Assembly: GCA_036426205.1 (NCBI GenBank)
Contig: CM071568.1
Coordinates: forward strand, 215,927,245 to 215,991,244
Direction: 5' to 3'
Length of the DNA stretch: 64,000 nt
Source of the DNA: Ascaphus truei
Taxonomy: Eukaryota; Chordata; Amphibia; Anura; Ascaphidae
The notes under the pieces are model-generated. The model saw only the letters and a program-made list of their open reading frames with translations, did no database searches and had not been told where the DNA came from. Shown piece by piece: positions 45,433 through 59,206 of the stretch. Made by a program: the position numbers and the translations under genes. How positions within the stretch are numbered: the stretch's first letter is position 1; each line of letters starts with the position of its first letter.

Positions 45433-45500
45433 ATCTATGTTAATGTGTGAGTACTGTGTGTGTATCAGTGTATCAATGTGTAATATGTGTACATGACCCT
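45433..45500. repeat. degenerate minisatellite, right part
   Basis: Continuation of the array at 44050-44299, displaced by the LINE. Confidence 0.7.
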
Positions 45501-47989
45501 TGGATCTTCAATATCACCCCTTCCTTTTTACGTAATACTCAACCATCCCCAAAACACACCAACAACAAATATTAGGTATACATAGCCACAACTTTGTTTT
45601 AACCGTAACATATAACATAAAAAATAAATAGGGACATGGTCATCTTATAGCCCAAATTGGTTGATAAACAACGTCAACCATTGTTGCTCTATTAATCACA
45701 AAACCATAACCATCTGAGAGGACATCCATTTCACCTGGATTAAACCCCAAAACACCACCCCCAATAACAATCATTAGCATCCCCTTCCCTTCTTGGACCT
45801 AGCTGACCACTCCACCTAAATCACAGCCAAGTGCATTTGACATCTCAAATTGGCCTCAATGCACTCACCAGCTCAAAGTTTGCTGTGGCACTTCCTGTAA
45901 TCCTAGGTTGAAAATATCCAGCACAGTCTCAGAGAGGTGTACACCACCTTCCAAATCCTTATGCCATTGTGTCATACCTCCCATTTCCCTTATCAAATAT
46001 CGTACTCTTCAGTCCTTCTACACCTGTCAACCACCTTCAAATCCCTCGCCGCCATCCACACACTCTTCAGAAATATCTCTGGCCATACAAAAATCGTAGT
46101 TGGAAATGCAAGCGATATCTGCACCAAATTCCATCTGATGATATGCATTAGATCTACCAGCCTCACTCGTCCTACCTCCTGCGTGAAGCACCAATATATT
46201 TGGTTCTGCTTTTACCATTTTGGCTCATAACAAATCCAGAATGATATGAATTCAACGCATCCTGTACTGTCCTTGCCAGCAGCCTTTGTGCAAACAAAAA
46301 CCTCCCATTAAGGCCTGTTTTCTGTCCTGTGCTATGCCTAGTGGATGTAGGATTCCCCAACAACCAAAGCTGTTAATATCCAAGAACCTAGTAAATAATA
46401 GCAACATAACAACCTAAATGTTTACCCTGTAAGTTAAATGAATAAATTAAGTCTCAGATATAGCCGAAACGTTCCAGATTCCCACCTCTCAATTCTTTTA
46501 ATAACTCCCACATCCAGCTCTAAGATAGCCTATTTTATATGGAAGGATTCAGAGCCAAACAGGCCCCGATCCAAACATCCACTTCAAAGACATTCCATAA
46601 AGACCTTGGTCAATGGATCGCTTTAATGCTGAATAAACCCTTATTAACTTCTGAATTTGCCTTACCTGGTGTCACACTTGTGAGCATGTGGCTGACCTAC
46701 GGGACAAGGGTTAATACACAGTTCTCAAGTTGGCCCACTTTTCAACTTTGCAAAGGTCTAGCCAATTCACCTTACTTCTGCGCAAAGTACATTCATTGAG
46801 TTAATATTAACCCCTTACTCAATTGCAATCATATCTATCCGCTTCCACCACCCGAGAAGTAGGCAAAATATGTCATTAATATATATCTTCCATTGTCCTT
46901 GTTTATTATAGAAAAAAAACTATGTACATATGATAAATGTGCCCGAAAATGTAAATACTCTCTACAAAGCGTGCAACAGTTCAATCAGAGCCCAAAAGTA
47001 TTACTTATTAAAGAATTAATATATATAAAAAAATACAGTGCTTAGATTACAGAAAAAGGATTACAACAAGATACCGTTACAATAAATGCAGAACAGTTTC
47101 TTAAAATAACATGATAAAACATAAAACAGATATCCTTATACAGTACGTTACCATATGTCATAGGTTTTCCCCCAGAGAGGTCACTGGCGTAGAAAGATGA
47201 AAATTCAAGTGTTTGATCCCAAAACACACCTCTGTTGAATTCTGATTTCATAACTCCAGAGCAAGACCAATATACCATTCTTCTCCCATTGAAAAACTAC
47301 ATAAGCCCACCCCTGTCATAAATCAGCTGTTAGGTTGACGGTTTTACGACCTAGAAAAAACCCTGCTCTAAAAAGACATTTAAAATCCTGACAATATGTA
47401 AACACTCATAACTTTATTTCCCCAATACTTAAACAGATGCCATATTCACGGCTGCATCCATGCTCTCCACACGCACATGTATAAAATGTGACCGTCAAAC
47501 GTCTGTTCTTAGAACCTCTAATCCATGTAGTGAGTGGTATGATTTGATTTGTCTTATTGCCACAGTGCTGCATATGTACCTGTTATTATGCAGAATAAAT
47601 TACGTCAAATGATATTGTTATTTTTAATTAAGTCCTCTAACTAAGCGGTGACCTGTTTCTCACCTCTCTTTGGAATGCACAAGTGAGCATTCAATAATGT
47701 TTTGTTTTCTTTGAGACTGACAGCCTAGTATTTGGCTATCATTTATAGCCTTCTAAACGACAAGTCACTTTTAGTGAGCCATCATTGATAACCCCCTCCA
47801 ATAAGATCTGCACAGACACAGAAATGGTCTTGGTAAAAAGGATCGTGTGCGCTGTCCCTCCAAATGCTCTCCCTCGACTTCCAAGTCTCCCCTGCAGCTC
47901 CTAGTCTCCCGTGATCAGCGGGGCACACTCAGCACATAAAACACAAAAATAGGAGCGCATGGAAAGAAAACCAAAAAAGTCCATAATTA
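45501..47989. other. unassigned stretch
   Basis: No gene, LTR or terminal-repeat structure is recognised. Short open frames here have no recognisable homology. Confidence 0.4.
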
Positions 47990-48479
47990 GTACATAAATC
48001 TTTATAAAATATAACATAAAATATCACAAAAATTGTTCAAAATCAAGGCCACATAACACTACATTAAGATTTGGACCACATAGATCAAAAAACGCCCGTG
48101 ACACACACACTACGGATCGGGTACTGGCACCCAAACCTCACATCAGGAGTACTCCCTAGTTGATAAGTTTGAGAGAAAGAGTCCAAGACTGCAAAGATGG
48201 TATAACACAGACCTTAGTACTCAAAGTCCTCCTAATGGCGTCCTCGTGGTGTCTCTAGGCTGCAGCGTGGAAGTCAGTCGTCACGGACGTAACGTCGCTG
48301 CGTATGACGTCACCTACGCGTTTTGTGTCAAATTACACTTTTTCAGGGGTTCATCTTTAGTGTGTGTCACAGGCGTTTTTTGATCTATGTGGTCCAAATC
48401 TTAATATAGTGTTATGTGGCCTTCATTTTGATACAATTTTTGTGATATTTTATGTTATATTTTATAAAAATGTATGTAC
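47990..48479. mobile_element. PLE-like inverted structure, 120-bp arms
   Basis: 47990-48110 and 48361-48479 are inverted copies (words GTACATA, AAAATATAACATAAAATATC, GGCCACATAACACTA, GATCAAAAAACGCC), highly similar. The 250-bp centre has CpG-rich GACGTAACGTCGCTGCGTAT and a decayed hammerhead-like core on the minus strand at 48346-48317 (CUGAAAA, A, GUGU/ACAC, AAAACGCGUAGG). This is like the ends at 22292-23492. Confidence 0.7.
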
Positions 48480-48689
48480 AGAAATGGTCTTGCCCTTTCA
48501 TAAACCCAATATATTGTATTTTAAGACAAATGGTAACCATATTAACCCCTGAAGAAGATTGATTAAAATACATAATATCTCATGATATTATCATGACACC
48601 TCACTCCTCAAAATGAGCAAAGTGACTGGCTTACATGCCAGTTCCACACTAACACGAATACCACCTTCATCTTGGCGTAATGAACAATC

Positions 48690-49080
48690 AATATCATCCC
48701 AGTCAGGGGTTCATGTCTCTACTGGCTGTCTCTTTCTAGGAGTCTCTTTCTCTGGCTGTCTCTTGGGCTCTCTATCTCCCTCTGAGAGTCTTGCTTTCTT
48801 ACTTACTGCCTCTCTTGCTGTTTCCTGGGTCCGCTCTCTTGCTCTGGCAGTCCCTCTTTCTCTGTTTCTTCTGATGGCTGCCACTCTGTTTCTGTCTCTC
48901 TGCCTTTCGCCCTCTTGCTGTCTCTATCCCTCACAGTTTCTCACTCTCTTCCCTCTGCCTCACTGTCTTTCTCCCTTTTGCTGTCTCTATCTCTCCCTTT
49001 CCCAGCCTCTCTCTCTCTCTCTACCTTTCTTGCTCTGACTGCCTCTCTCTTTCTCGGTCTCTCCCTCAGCAGACAGGGCC
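48690..49080. repeat. CT-rich low-complexity tract
   Basis: Long pyrimidine-rich runs of CTCTC, TTTCTCT and CTGTCTC; open frames within it are compositional. Confidence 0.9.
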
Positions 49081-49963
49081 TGTTCTAACCTATCACTGTT
49101 CCCCAGGTCTGTAAGTCCCCCAGGTCCACCAACGAATTGCTGAATCCGTAGATTGGATTCCACAAATCCATCTACAGGTTGAAGAATCCGCGGAGTGTAA
49201 TGGTAATCATAATAAAAAATCAGCAAAATGCAAATCTCCCTTTATGAGATTGATCCACTGAAATCCATGGACCAAAGGAACTGGCTGATCTGCTGCATTT
49301 CAATATCCGCCCCAAAAATTCACCCATCTCTATTAGCCATACTGTGAAAATAATAAATGTTGTTCATTTATAATGAAACATCCGTGCTGCGTCAAATACA
49401 TTTCTGTTTGACAGATAGCAATTTAACTCTGCGCTAACAATATAAACAGACTTTTGGAAAGTTACACCAGGTTTAACTTGGAGGTGACACAGATTAAACA
49501 CATTTTTTTGGCCCCGGCTACCAACGACAATCCGCACCTCTCCAACCCAGAACTCGGCAAGTATCTTTGACTATCCTTACTTCTCCAAACCCGACCCGGC
49601 TACCTCGACTAATCTACACTCCAGACACGCACCCGCGGCTGTGGGTGGCGTTATATATCTATCCCCACCTCGGCCTCGCGGTCACGCCTTGTTTGTGGAG
49701 CACTCCATTACATACATGACGTGTGTGTGATGCAGGGATCCAGCTCGGTCAGATGCAATGTGAGGAGATTCTCACACGCCTAGCCTTTTGCTCTAATTTA
49801 AGACCACAATAGAGTGTATTAACTACACATGGTCGCGAGTACCAGTTTGGCACGAGTGCCTGCATTTTCCAATATCCATTCTCCTGTGGATATAATATAT
49901 TCTCACTTATCTTTTTTTAAACACCACCATAAACTGATATTTCCTGCTTTTGTATTTGTTCAT
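49081..49963. other. unassigned stretch
   Basis: No gene recognised between the CT-rich tract and the 5' LTR of the Gmr1-type element. A moderately CpG-containing part lies at about 49520-49760. Confidence 0.4.
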
Positions 49964-50380
49964 TGTGACAGGGTAAATAAAAGCCACCAGCTATATGCCT
50001 GGCAGACATATATTTAGTCTGCAGTGAATAGGTTAACTTAAGCTGGGAAGCTCAGGGCAATTAGTTGGATCCAAGCTGCCTAATCAAGGTGTGTTAAAAC
50101 CCCCAGGATGTGCACACATGCAGCCTAGCTGGTCAGGAGACAGGAGTGAGTTACTGAAGAGATTACTGATATAAGGTCTGTTTGCAAAGTACATGTTTTA
50201 TGAACTGCTTTGTTTGCCATGCTGAAGAGAACCTGTTTTGTTTGCCATGCTGAAGATAAGCTATTTTGTTTTGTCTGCTGAAGAAAAGCTATTTTGTTTT
50301 GTGTGCTGTATGTTTTTAAGGCTAAATAAATAAGCCTTGTCAAGAGACCCTGCGTGTGTAGTTGCATGTACCCTGCAACA
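49964..50380 (+). mobile_element. 5' LTR of Gmr1-type Ty3/gypsy element
   Basis: It begins TGTGACAGGG and ends CCCTGCAACA (417 bp). AATAAATAAG at about 50324-50333 is a likely polyadenylation signal. Two bases later TGGTGTCTGAAGGATTTTG (50383-50401) sits at the primer-binding position. The gag ATG follows at 50442. Confidence 0.85.
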
Positions 50381-50441
50381 TATGGTGTCTGAAGGATTTT
50401 GAAAGACCCCTGTAGTTAAAGGGCCACACACACACACAAGT

Positions 50442-51600
50442 ATGAGAAAAATGGAAGAACTTTTTAAAAAATTTCTGTGCGAGCAGACCAGACAGCAGGG
50501 ACAGTTAATGAAGGAGCAGACCAGACAGCAGGGACTGGTAATGCAGGAGCAGACCAAACAGCAGGGACTGTTAATGCAGGAGCAGGCTCAACTACAAGCA
50601 GAGAGAGATGAAAGACTATTGCAGCAGCAAACCCAGCTCCTAACCCAGCAGCAGGCAGCACAGGAGGAGCGGATGGCCAAGCTGCTGACCCAATTCCAGG
50701 GGTCTGCCAGTCCAGAACTTGCAAACAAACCCCCGATACTCCTGAGTAAAATGGCTCCGAACGAGGATCCAGAGGCTTTTTTACTGACATTTGAAAGGGT
50801 TGCCGAAGTTCAGGGCTGGGCTGCAGATCGCTGGGCAACTGCTTTGGCCTCGTTCCTCATAGGAGAAGCCCAGGCCTCATATCAGGGCCTCACTGCAGAT
50901 CAGGCAATGGACTACCGACAAGTGAAAGCCGCCATACTGGATCGCTTAGGTCTGACCCAGAGACCTACTGGCAGCAGTTCCGGAACATGAAGTACACCGC
51001 TAAGATGAGACCCCGGGTCCTCGCTTATTGGACTTGTGTACGCGCTGGATACAACCCGAAGTGTGCACTAAGGAGGCAATTCTTGAGCAGGTGGTTTTGG
51101 AACAATTCCTACAAATAATACCCCCTTCCGCACGCTCGTGGGTAAAACACCACGCAGTTGAAACCCTAGCTTTGGCGGTCCGACTCGTGGAGAACTTCCT
51201 TGGGGTTGAGGAACAGGCGAATGTCCTGAACCCGACAGATCAGACTCCACCGGCACCTGCGGACGCCCAAAGAGGGAGGTATCAACGGGGAACCTACGGC
51301 CCGTCCACGCGCAACCGCCAAGTCCAACGGAAGGAGCAGTTGTTCCAGCAAGGGCGGAGTCCAAATGCTGGTTCCCGCCGAGACCCTCATCTCCTTCCTG
51401 ATGTTGGCTCGTCGCAAAATGAGAGGAATTTCTTAGGACTTCGCCCACAAGACCCACCAGATGCCTGGTATCCAGTATCCGGTCCAGCGGAGCGCTATCC
51501 ACAGCCCCCTCCTGCGAGGGAACCCTCTCCATGTTCCGCCTGCGGAGAACAAGGCCACCGGCAGGTGGACTGTCCACTGATGGATTGTTCACTCAGCAGG
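50442..51600 (+). pseudogene. Gmr1-type gag: coiled coil, SCAN-like capsid domain, zinc knuckle
   Basis: Structural protein that would assemble the retrotransposon particle. From ATG 50442 there are about three 11-residue repeats (EQTRQQGLVMQ type, 33-bp DNA unit from 50481) leading into a Gln-rich coiled coil. Next comes KMAPNEDPEAFLLTFERVAE, typical of SCAN-associated gag, then TYWQQFRNMKYTAKMRPR in another frame, and CTRWIQPEVCTKEAILEQ with VLEQFL (SCAN domain) from 51028. A zinc knuckle CSACGEQGHRQVDC (CX2CX4HX4C) lies near 51532-51573. Two small frameshifts between 50960 and 51030 break the frame. Gag then runs on into the protease region. Confidence 0.85.
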
Positions 51601-52100
51601 ACCGCCAACTCGGCCTTCACTGGAGAAAATTACAAGCCCTGGCTACTTCCAGCCCAGGTTGGGGGAAAAACCGTCCAGGCCCTTGTTGATTCGGGCTCTG
51701 GGAAAACTCTGGTATTACAGGAACTGGTACCGCCTAACGTGTGTTCTTTTGACTCCCCATGGAGTATAGAATGTATACACGGCGATGTAAAACGGTATCC
51801 GACGGCCAAAATCCACCTACAGGTAAAATGTCAGGAGGCCTACCTCGAAGTAGGAGTCGCTCCTTGGCTCCCTGCCCCCGTTGTGCTTGGCCGGGACTGG
51901 CCTTTCTTTTCAGACCTAATGGCTCTAGTCTCTCACGAGGAGCCTTATTCTATGGCTCAGGAGAACCCTGGCAAACTGTTCCCCTTCTCGGCAGACCTTT
52001 TTCCCAGTAGACACCGGGTTCAAAAGACTCGGAAGCAAAGACGCTCTGACAAACAGGACTGGTTGCAGAAATCTGGGTCTCAAGGTGACCATTATAGTAG
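51601..52100 (+). pseudogene. retroviral-type aspartic protease domain
   Basis: In the same open frame as the gag C-terminal part (51028-52530), VQALVDSGSGKTLV near 51673-51714 holds the D-S-G catalytic triplet. VVLGRDWPFFSDL near 51868-51906 matches the second conserved region (hydrophobic-LG-x-D). The enzyme would process the gag-pol polyprotein. The domain itself shows no break. It is followed by a basic, polar linker into integrase. Confidence 0.82.
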
Positions 52101-53460
52101 CCAGAGGTCACAAGGGATGGCTGGGGATGGCCAGAGGGAGGGGGATATGGGCCCTGGAGATTTACCAGACCTGTACCTCCCTGACTTTCGCCAGAGGGAA
52201 AGGGAAGACCCAGTCCTTGCTAGACAGTATGACAAGGTGGTGAAAATTGATGAGCAGATTTTAAATGCACAGGGGGTGATAGTATTCCCCCATTTTGAAT
52301 TATCAAATGATATCCTGTATAGGGTGAATAGGCAGACACAAACAGGGGAGGTCACCAGACAGATATTGGTTCCCAAGGCGTTTGTTAAATCTGTGTTCAC
52401 TCTAGCCCCTACTGTCCCTTGGGGTGGTCACCCGGGCAGGGATAAAACGTTGGATCGTATTTCGTCTCGATTCTATTTGCCAGGGATGCATAGTGATATT
52501 GCTAAGTTATGTGCGGCATGTGCCAGCTAACTAGTCAGACGGGACAGAAACCAGCCCCTTTGGTTCCTCTACCCTTGGTGTCGGTGCCCTTTGAGAGGAT
52601 TGAGGTAGACTTGGTAGGACCTCTAGAACCTTCTGCGAAAGGACACAGGTTTATTCTTGTAATCGTTGACTATGCAACAAGATATCCTGAGACGTTCCAC
52701 CTGAGAACAGCAACGGCGAAGCATGTAGCCAACAAATTGTTGGAGCTGTTCTCACGGGTTGGACTTCCCCAGGTTATGTTGACAGACCAAGGTACAAATT
52801 TTATGGCTAAACTGATGCAGGATGTCTTAAAATTACTAGAGGTCGTCTGTTCGGACATCGGTCTACCGTCCACAGACTGACGAATTGGTGGAAAGATTTA
52901 ACCGAACTCTAAAAGGGATGCTGAGGAAATTTGTAGATTCAGAGAAGAGAGCCTGGGATGAACTTCTCCCTTTTCTGCTGTTTGCAGTCCGGGAAGTTCC
53001 CCAGGCCTCCACAGGATTCTCTCCATTTGAACTGCTGTATGGCCGCCAACCCCGGGGTATCCTAGACCTCCTAAAGGAGTCCTGGGAGAAACAGCGGTCC
53101 CCTTCTAAGAATTCCCTGCAATATGTACTAGACCTTAAGAAGAGCCTAGATGTGGTCGGCCATTTTGCTAGGGAGAATCTTAGATCAGCCCAGGACAGTC
53201 AGGAGAGACATTACAATCAGAATGCTCGCATGAGAGTGTTTCAGCCAGGAGACCAGGTGATGTTATTATTACCCAGTTGCAAGAGTAAACTCCTGGCCAA
53301 ATGGCAGGGCCCATTCGAAGTACTGCGCCGCACGGGTGATGTGGATTACGAAATCGCTCAACCAGGGTCCAGGAAGGGTAAACAAATTTACCATGTGAAC
53401 TTTCTGAAACCCTGGAAGATGCAGCGGTCTCTATTCATCCACGCGGTGGAGGAGGAAACG
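52101..53460 (+). pseudogene. integrase (zinc-binding, catalytic core, GPY/F), placed before RT
   Basis: An HHCC zinc-binding module (GGHPGRDKTLDRISSRFYLP, then CAACASC) ends in the 51028 frame. A frameshift near 52510 leads to IEVDLVGPLE (first catalytic Asp), YATRYPETF and VMLTDQGTNFM (second Asp). A further frameshift near 52850 leads to YRPQTDELVERFNRTLKGML (catalytic Glu in LVERF) in the frame 52885-53634. VMLLLPSCKSKLLAKWQGPF is the GPY/F-type module. Integrase normally follows reverse transcriptase in Ty3/gypsy; here it clearly precedes it, the order of Gmr1-type elements. The DDE residues are all present although the frame is broken. Confidence 0.92.
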
Positions 53461-54124
53461 GACTTGGGTCCTCAGCCTCCACGGGAGAACACAGTGAGTG
53501 ACGATAAAATCCCAATGGGTAAACAGTTGTCCTCTGAACAAAAAGGGGACTTGTTAGCAATAATTACACAATTCCATTGTGTTTTTTCTGATTTACCAGG
53601 GCAAACTAACTTAATTTCACAGCACCTGGGGTAAAAGTACGTTCCCATCCTTATAGGTTGCCTGAAAGTCGTAGGGCCCTGGTAGAGAAGGAGGTACAAG
53701 AAATGTTACACTTAGGTGTGATTGAGGAATCATGCAGTGAGTGGTGTAGTCCACTAGTTATGGTCCCTAAACCCGATGGGAAGGTAAAATTTTGTGTGGA
53801 CTCTGAAAGGTCAATGCGGTATCCAAGTTTGATGCATATCTGATGCCAAGGGTGGATGAGTTAATTGACACCCTTGGTAATGTGGAATATATATCCACGC
53901 TGGACTTAACAAAAGGATACTGGCAAATACCCTTAGAGGAAAAGTTCAAGTGCAAAACAGCCTTTGCCACTCCCATGGGTTTATACCAGTTTGTGACAAT
54001 GCCATTTGAACTGCATGGAGCCCCAGCCACATTTCAGAGACTCATGGATAAGGTGCTGAGACCCCATAGGACTTATGCCACAGTCATCACGCATGTCCAT
54101 AGGGACCTAATGTTATATTGTTGA
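53461..54124 (+). pseudogene. Ty3/gypsy reverse transcriptase, truncated before motif C
   Basis: After ITQFHCVFSDLPGQTNL (typical just upstream of gypsy RT) come EVQEMLHLGVIEESCSEWCS, PLVMVPKPDGKVKFCVD, then, after a frameshift near 53810, YISTLDLTKGYWQIPL (motif A Asp) and FATPMGLYQFVTMPF and ATFQRLMDKVL (motif B region). The sequence loses similarity at about 54085, before the YxDD catalytic motif. RNase H and the 3' LTR are absent, so the element is 3'-truncated. Confidence 0.88.
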
Positions 54125-55026
54125 GCAATTTATTAGAAGTTTCACACAGTGTTCAGATAGTTAAGTGGTCCCTCATTATAAGAGCAGAGGTCGTATCCAG
54201 ATGAGAAACTGAGATTTCTCTGTTTTTAATCTGTTTCAATTGTGTTTCCTGCACTAATTGTATTTATATTTATTACATTTTGTGTTTTATTGAGAGGTAT
54301 CTTGAGTGCTATTATAGGGATCTCATGTTTATAGTTTGATCAATAACGTGGGTATAACCTTTTAAAAATATCACTGTTAATTATTTTAGTTGGTCCTATG
54401 TGGGCTGCCTCTTTAGCCAGTGAAAAATGTAATTACCTTTTTTGGGCCTCTAATAGGTATATGGGAGGGTTGATTGAGGAAACAGTTGATTGACAAGCAC
54501 TCGTCCCATTTAGTGGCCTGATGAAATAAATAGCATACGTTTGCCTTATGTACAATTCATTTTCTTTAAGGAAAACAATTACATTGGTAAATTGTTTTCA
54601 AAATATTTATTTTATTTGCAAACAAACAGGATTGCAGCATTCAAGGATTTGTTCCTTGGACTAAGACAGTACAGTTTATACAGCATGTATAGCTCTGTCT
54701 GTCAGGGATATCATGTAGCAGTCCTCTCTGTCACACAATACATTGTTGGCATATTATATTCCTATTGAGAATACAACAAATTACTTGGTATGTGTAGTAT
54801 TCAATTAATAATTAAGAAAATATGGTTACCTCGGGTACTTGCCTGTCTGTGCATGTCTGTCTGTTATTCGGGGAATATTTCTGTGTTTTAGAACTTGCAT
54901 GTCTTTTTGCTTGTCTTCTGTCTACTACCTGTATATTTGTATTTTTATGTTGCCCTATGCTATATTTTGGTAACGTTTCCTGTATATGTGTTATGTATTA
55001 ATAATAATAGCAACTTTATTTATATG
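54125..55026. other. unassigned AT-rich stretch
   Basis: Nothing recognised between the broken Gmr1-type element and the inverted repeat at 55027. Confidence 0.4.
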
Positions 55027-55278
55027 TAGAAATTTGAATGATGGAAGAGCACACAGGAGCCTTTCTGTAAGTTAATTTACTTTGTATTTAAAGCATCAGA
55101 GCAGGTATATGCAAAAACGTGATGTTTCAGGACACACAAGTCCTTTCCTCAGACCATGTATGGACTTGTCTGTCCTGAAATGTCACGTTTTTGCATATAC
55201 CTGCTCTGATGCTTTAAATACAAAGTAAGTTAACTTACAGAAAGGCTCCTGTGTGCTCTTACATCATTCAAAATTCTA
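55027..55278. mobile_element. PLE-like inverted repeat, two 117-bp arms with an 18-bp spacer
   Basis: Arms 55027-55143 and 55162-55278 are inverted and differ at about 6 of 117 positions by eye. The left arm plus spacer contains a hammerhead-like core on the minus strand (55152-55124). Following sequence near 55321-55340 (GAGTGAGCACCAGG) resembles PLE tails. It looks like two terminal repeats joined with almost no interior. Confidence 0.85.
55124..55152 (-). ncRNA. hammerhead-like core in PLE inverted repeat
   Basis: CUGAGGA is unaltered, then an extra A, helix II AGGAC/GUCCU around UUGUGU, then GAAAC. A short stem III ending in GUU is possible (ACAUCACGUU). Only the left arm with the spacer has the full core; the right arm keeps the helix II and GAAA half. 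Confidence 0.6.
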
Positions 55279-56590
55279 CATGTCCACTTGGATCCAGCTT
55301 TGAGACACCGGGATCAGCGTTGAGTGAGCACCAGGGAGGGAAGTACCGTTATATATTTTTTCTATAAACAACGGTGTGCCACTCCTCCAACCCTTTTCAA
55401 CTTTATTTATATGACGTTTTTCTCCCACTCAAGTGTTTCACAATTACAAACAAAAGAAGAAAAAAAGCATAATCTATAATACACACCAAACATAGACCAA
55501 ATATAGAATAAAACACATACAGTATGGAAAGTTCAGCAATAAATGTCTGGTTGGTAGTGGTGCACTAATAAAATGCCTGGGTAAACAGATACAGTAAGTC
55601 TTGATCCTGTTTTTAAAGATAGCCAGAGAGGATACAGTACGAGTCAGAGAGTTCCAAAGGAAGTCGACAAGATTCAGAAAACGATCAGACCTTCACATGT
55701 GAATTGAAGTGAGCGAGTGGTGGAATAGGGAACCAGAAGCTGTTTCAGTTTGCCTGGATCCTGGTTACAGTATGTTGGGCTGTAAATGTCAACGAGCCAA
55801 TCCTAACACAAATGTATCACCTTACAGGCAACCAATACAGAGAACAGGCAAGAACAGGTCTGTTTAGTTAACAACCTGGCAGAAGCATTCTGCACTAGCA
55901 GCAGTCAGCGAAGGAAGATACAGGAAAAGTGCACTGTATTTATCCATGTGTGAGGACACAAAGGTACGAATCAGTGTAGGGAGATTCTCTGGGGGAATGA
56001 AATGCTTAATGCCGGCTATGTTTCTCAAGTGAAAGATGAGGATTTGATTACAGCTGACACCTGATGTTTAAACATCTGTATACAATAAATGACGACACCA
56101 AGATTACGTACATATGTACATTAACAGCTAGGTAACCACAAGTTCAAGGTCAGCTGACTGATGCCTCTGCAGTGTAATTGATTAGATGGAGAGAACCCAC
56201 CCATACAACTTTGTCTTATCAGAATTAAATGCATACAACTTCATGTATGTTATTTATGTACGTGTGTATGTATATGTGTTGCTACTTATCTGTCTGTGTG
56301 ACATGCATAATTAGGCCAGTAAACAATGAGATATATCAGTTTGAGAAGAGAAAGGACAGGCAAATATATCCTATCAACTTGATAAAACAGTGAAAAATGC
56401 AACAAAATGTGTTTATTGTTCCAGGAGAAAGTGAGCATGCTTTGGATCTGCAGTTACCGGTAACAGGTGCATTTACATGTATGTGTGTGTGGGACCATGT
56501 CTGTCCCTGTGTGTGTGAGGTATATGTATGTTTCTATATGCTTATGTCACTCTTTTTGGGTGCATTTGGAAGCCCTCCCAAAGATCCCTA
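55279..56590. other. unassigned stretch, possible LINE-like 3' sequence
   Basis: Words near 55610-55870 (such as GAGAGTTCCAAAGGAAGTCG and GCAACCAATACAGAG) recall non-coding 3' ends of vertebrate LINE-like repeats, but I cannot name a family. No coding region is recognised. Confidence 0.35.
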
Positions 56591-56591
56591 A

Positions 56592-58664
<2,073 letters not shown>

Positions 58665-59193
58665 TGTCACAGGAGACCAGGACAAACACACCAGGGATCA
58701 ATTTGCCAGACAGAAACACAGTTTCTAAAATTAATATTGTTTGAAAAATAAATATCTACAGCTATGTACAGCAAAACAACACACACACTTACAACTGGGG
58801 TACCCTAAAAATTTAGATGCAGGGATCTCCCTCAATAGATTTACCCTGTTTCTCCCTCCCTGCAAAATTCTCTAGCATCTCCCCGTTGACCAACACTCTG
58901 CTAAGCTGCTCTTCTTAACAATCTCTTCCACAACTGAAAAAAAACTCTCAGCTCCAGCTAACAAAGAGCTGCTCTTATCTCAACCAGGAATCTTTCCTTC
59001 CCTGGTGTTGCAATATCACCCAGCCTGATTGGTGGGGGGAAGAGCAACAACAAACACGTTACATGCAGAGCCTTACTTGGGAAGATCACAGCCCACTTGC
59101 ATCAGTCCATTTGAACCAAAATAAAACCCTGGTCCCTGAAGTTCTAGAACCAGGTACAGAATACATATAACATAATACAGTGTATTATTGACA
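58665..59193 (-). mobile_element. LTR-like segment related to the solo LTR at 31836
   Basis: It begins TGTCACAGGAGACCAGGACA, close to TGTCACAGGACACCAGAACA at 31836, and could end at TTGACA (59193). No target duplication was found, so the right end is uncertain. Confidence 0.5.
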
Positions 59194-59206
59194 GGTACAT
59201 ATATAT

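Noticed and set aside
48613..49038. A 141-codon Leu/Ser-rich plus-strand frame
   Set aside because: It lies in CT-rich low-complexity DNA; its composition explains the open frame.
50464..51592. Minus-strand frames of 124 and 174 codons
   Set aside because: They are antisense to the gag of the Gmr1-type element.
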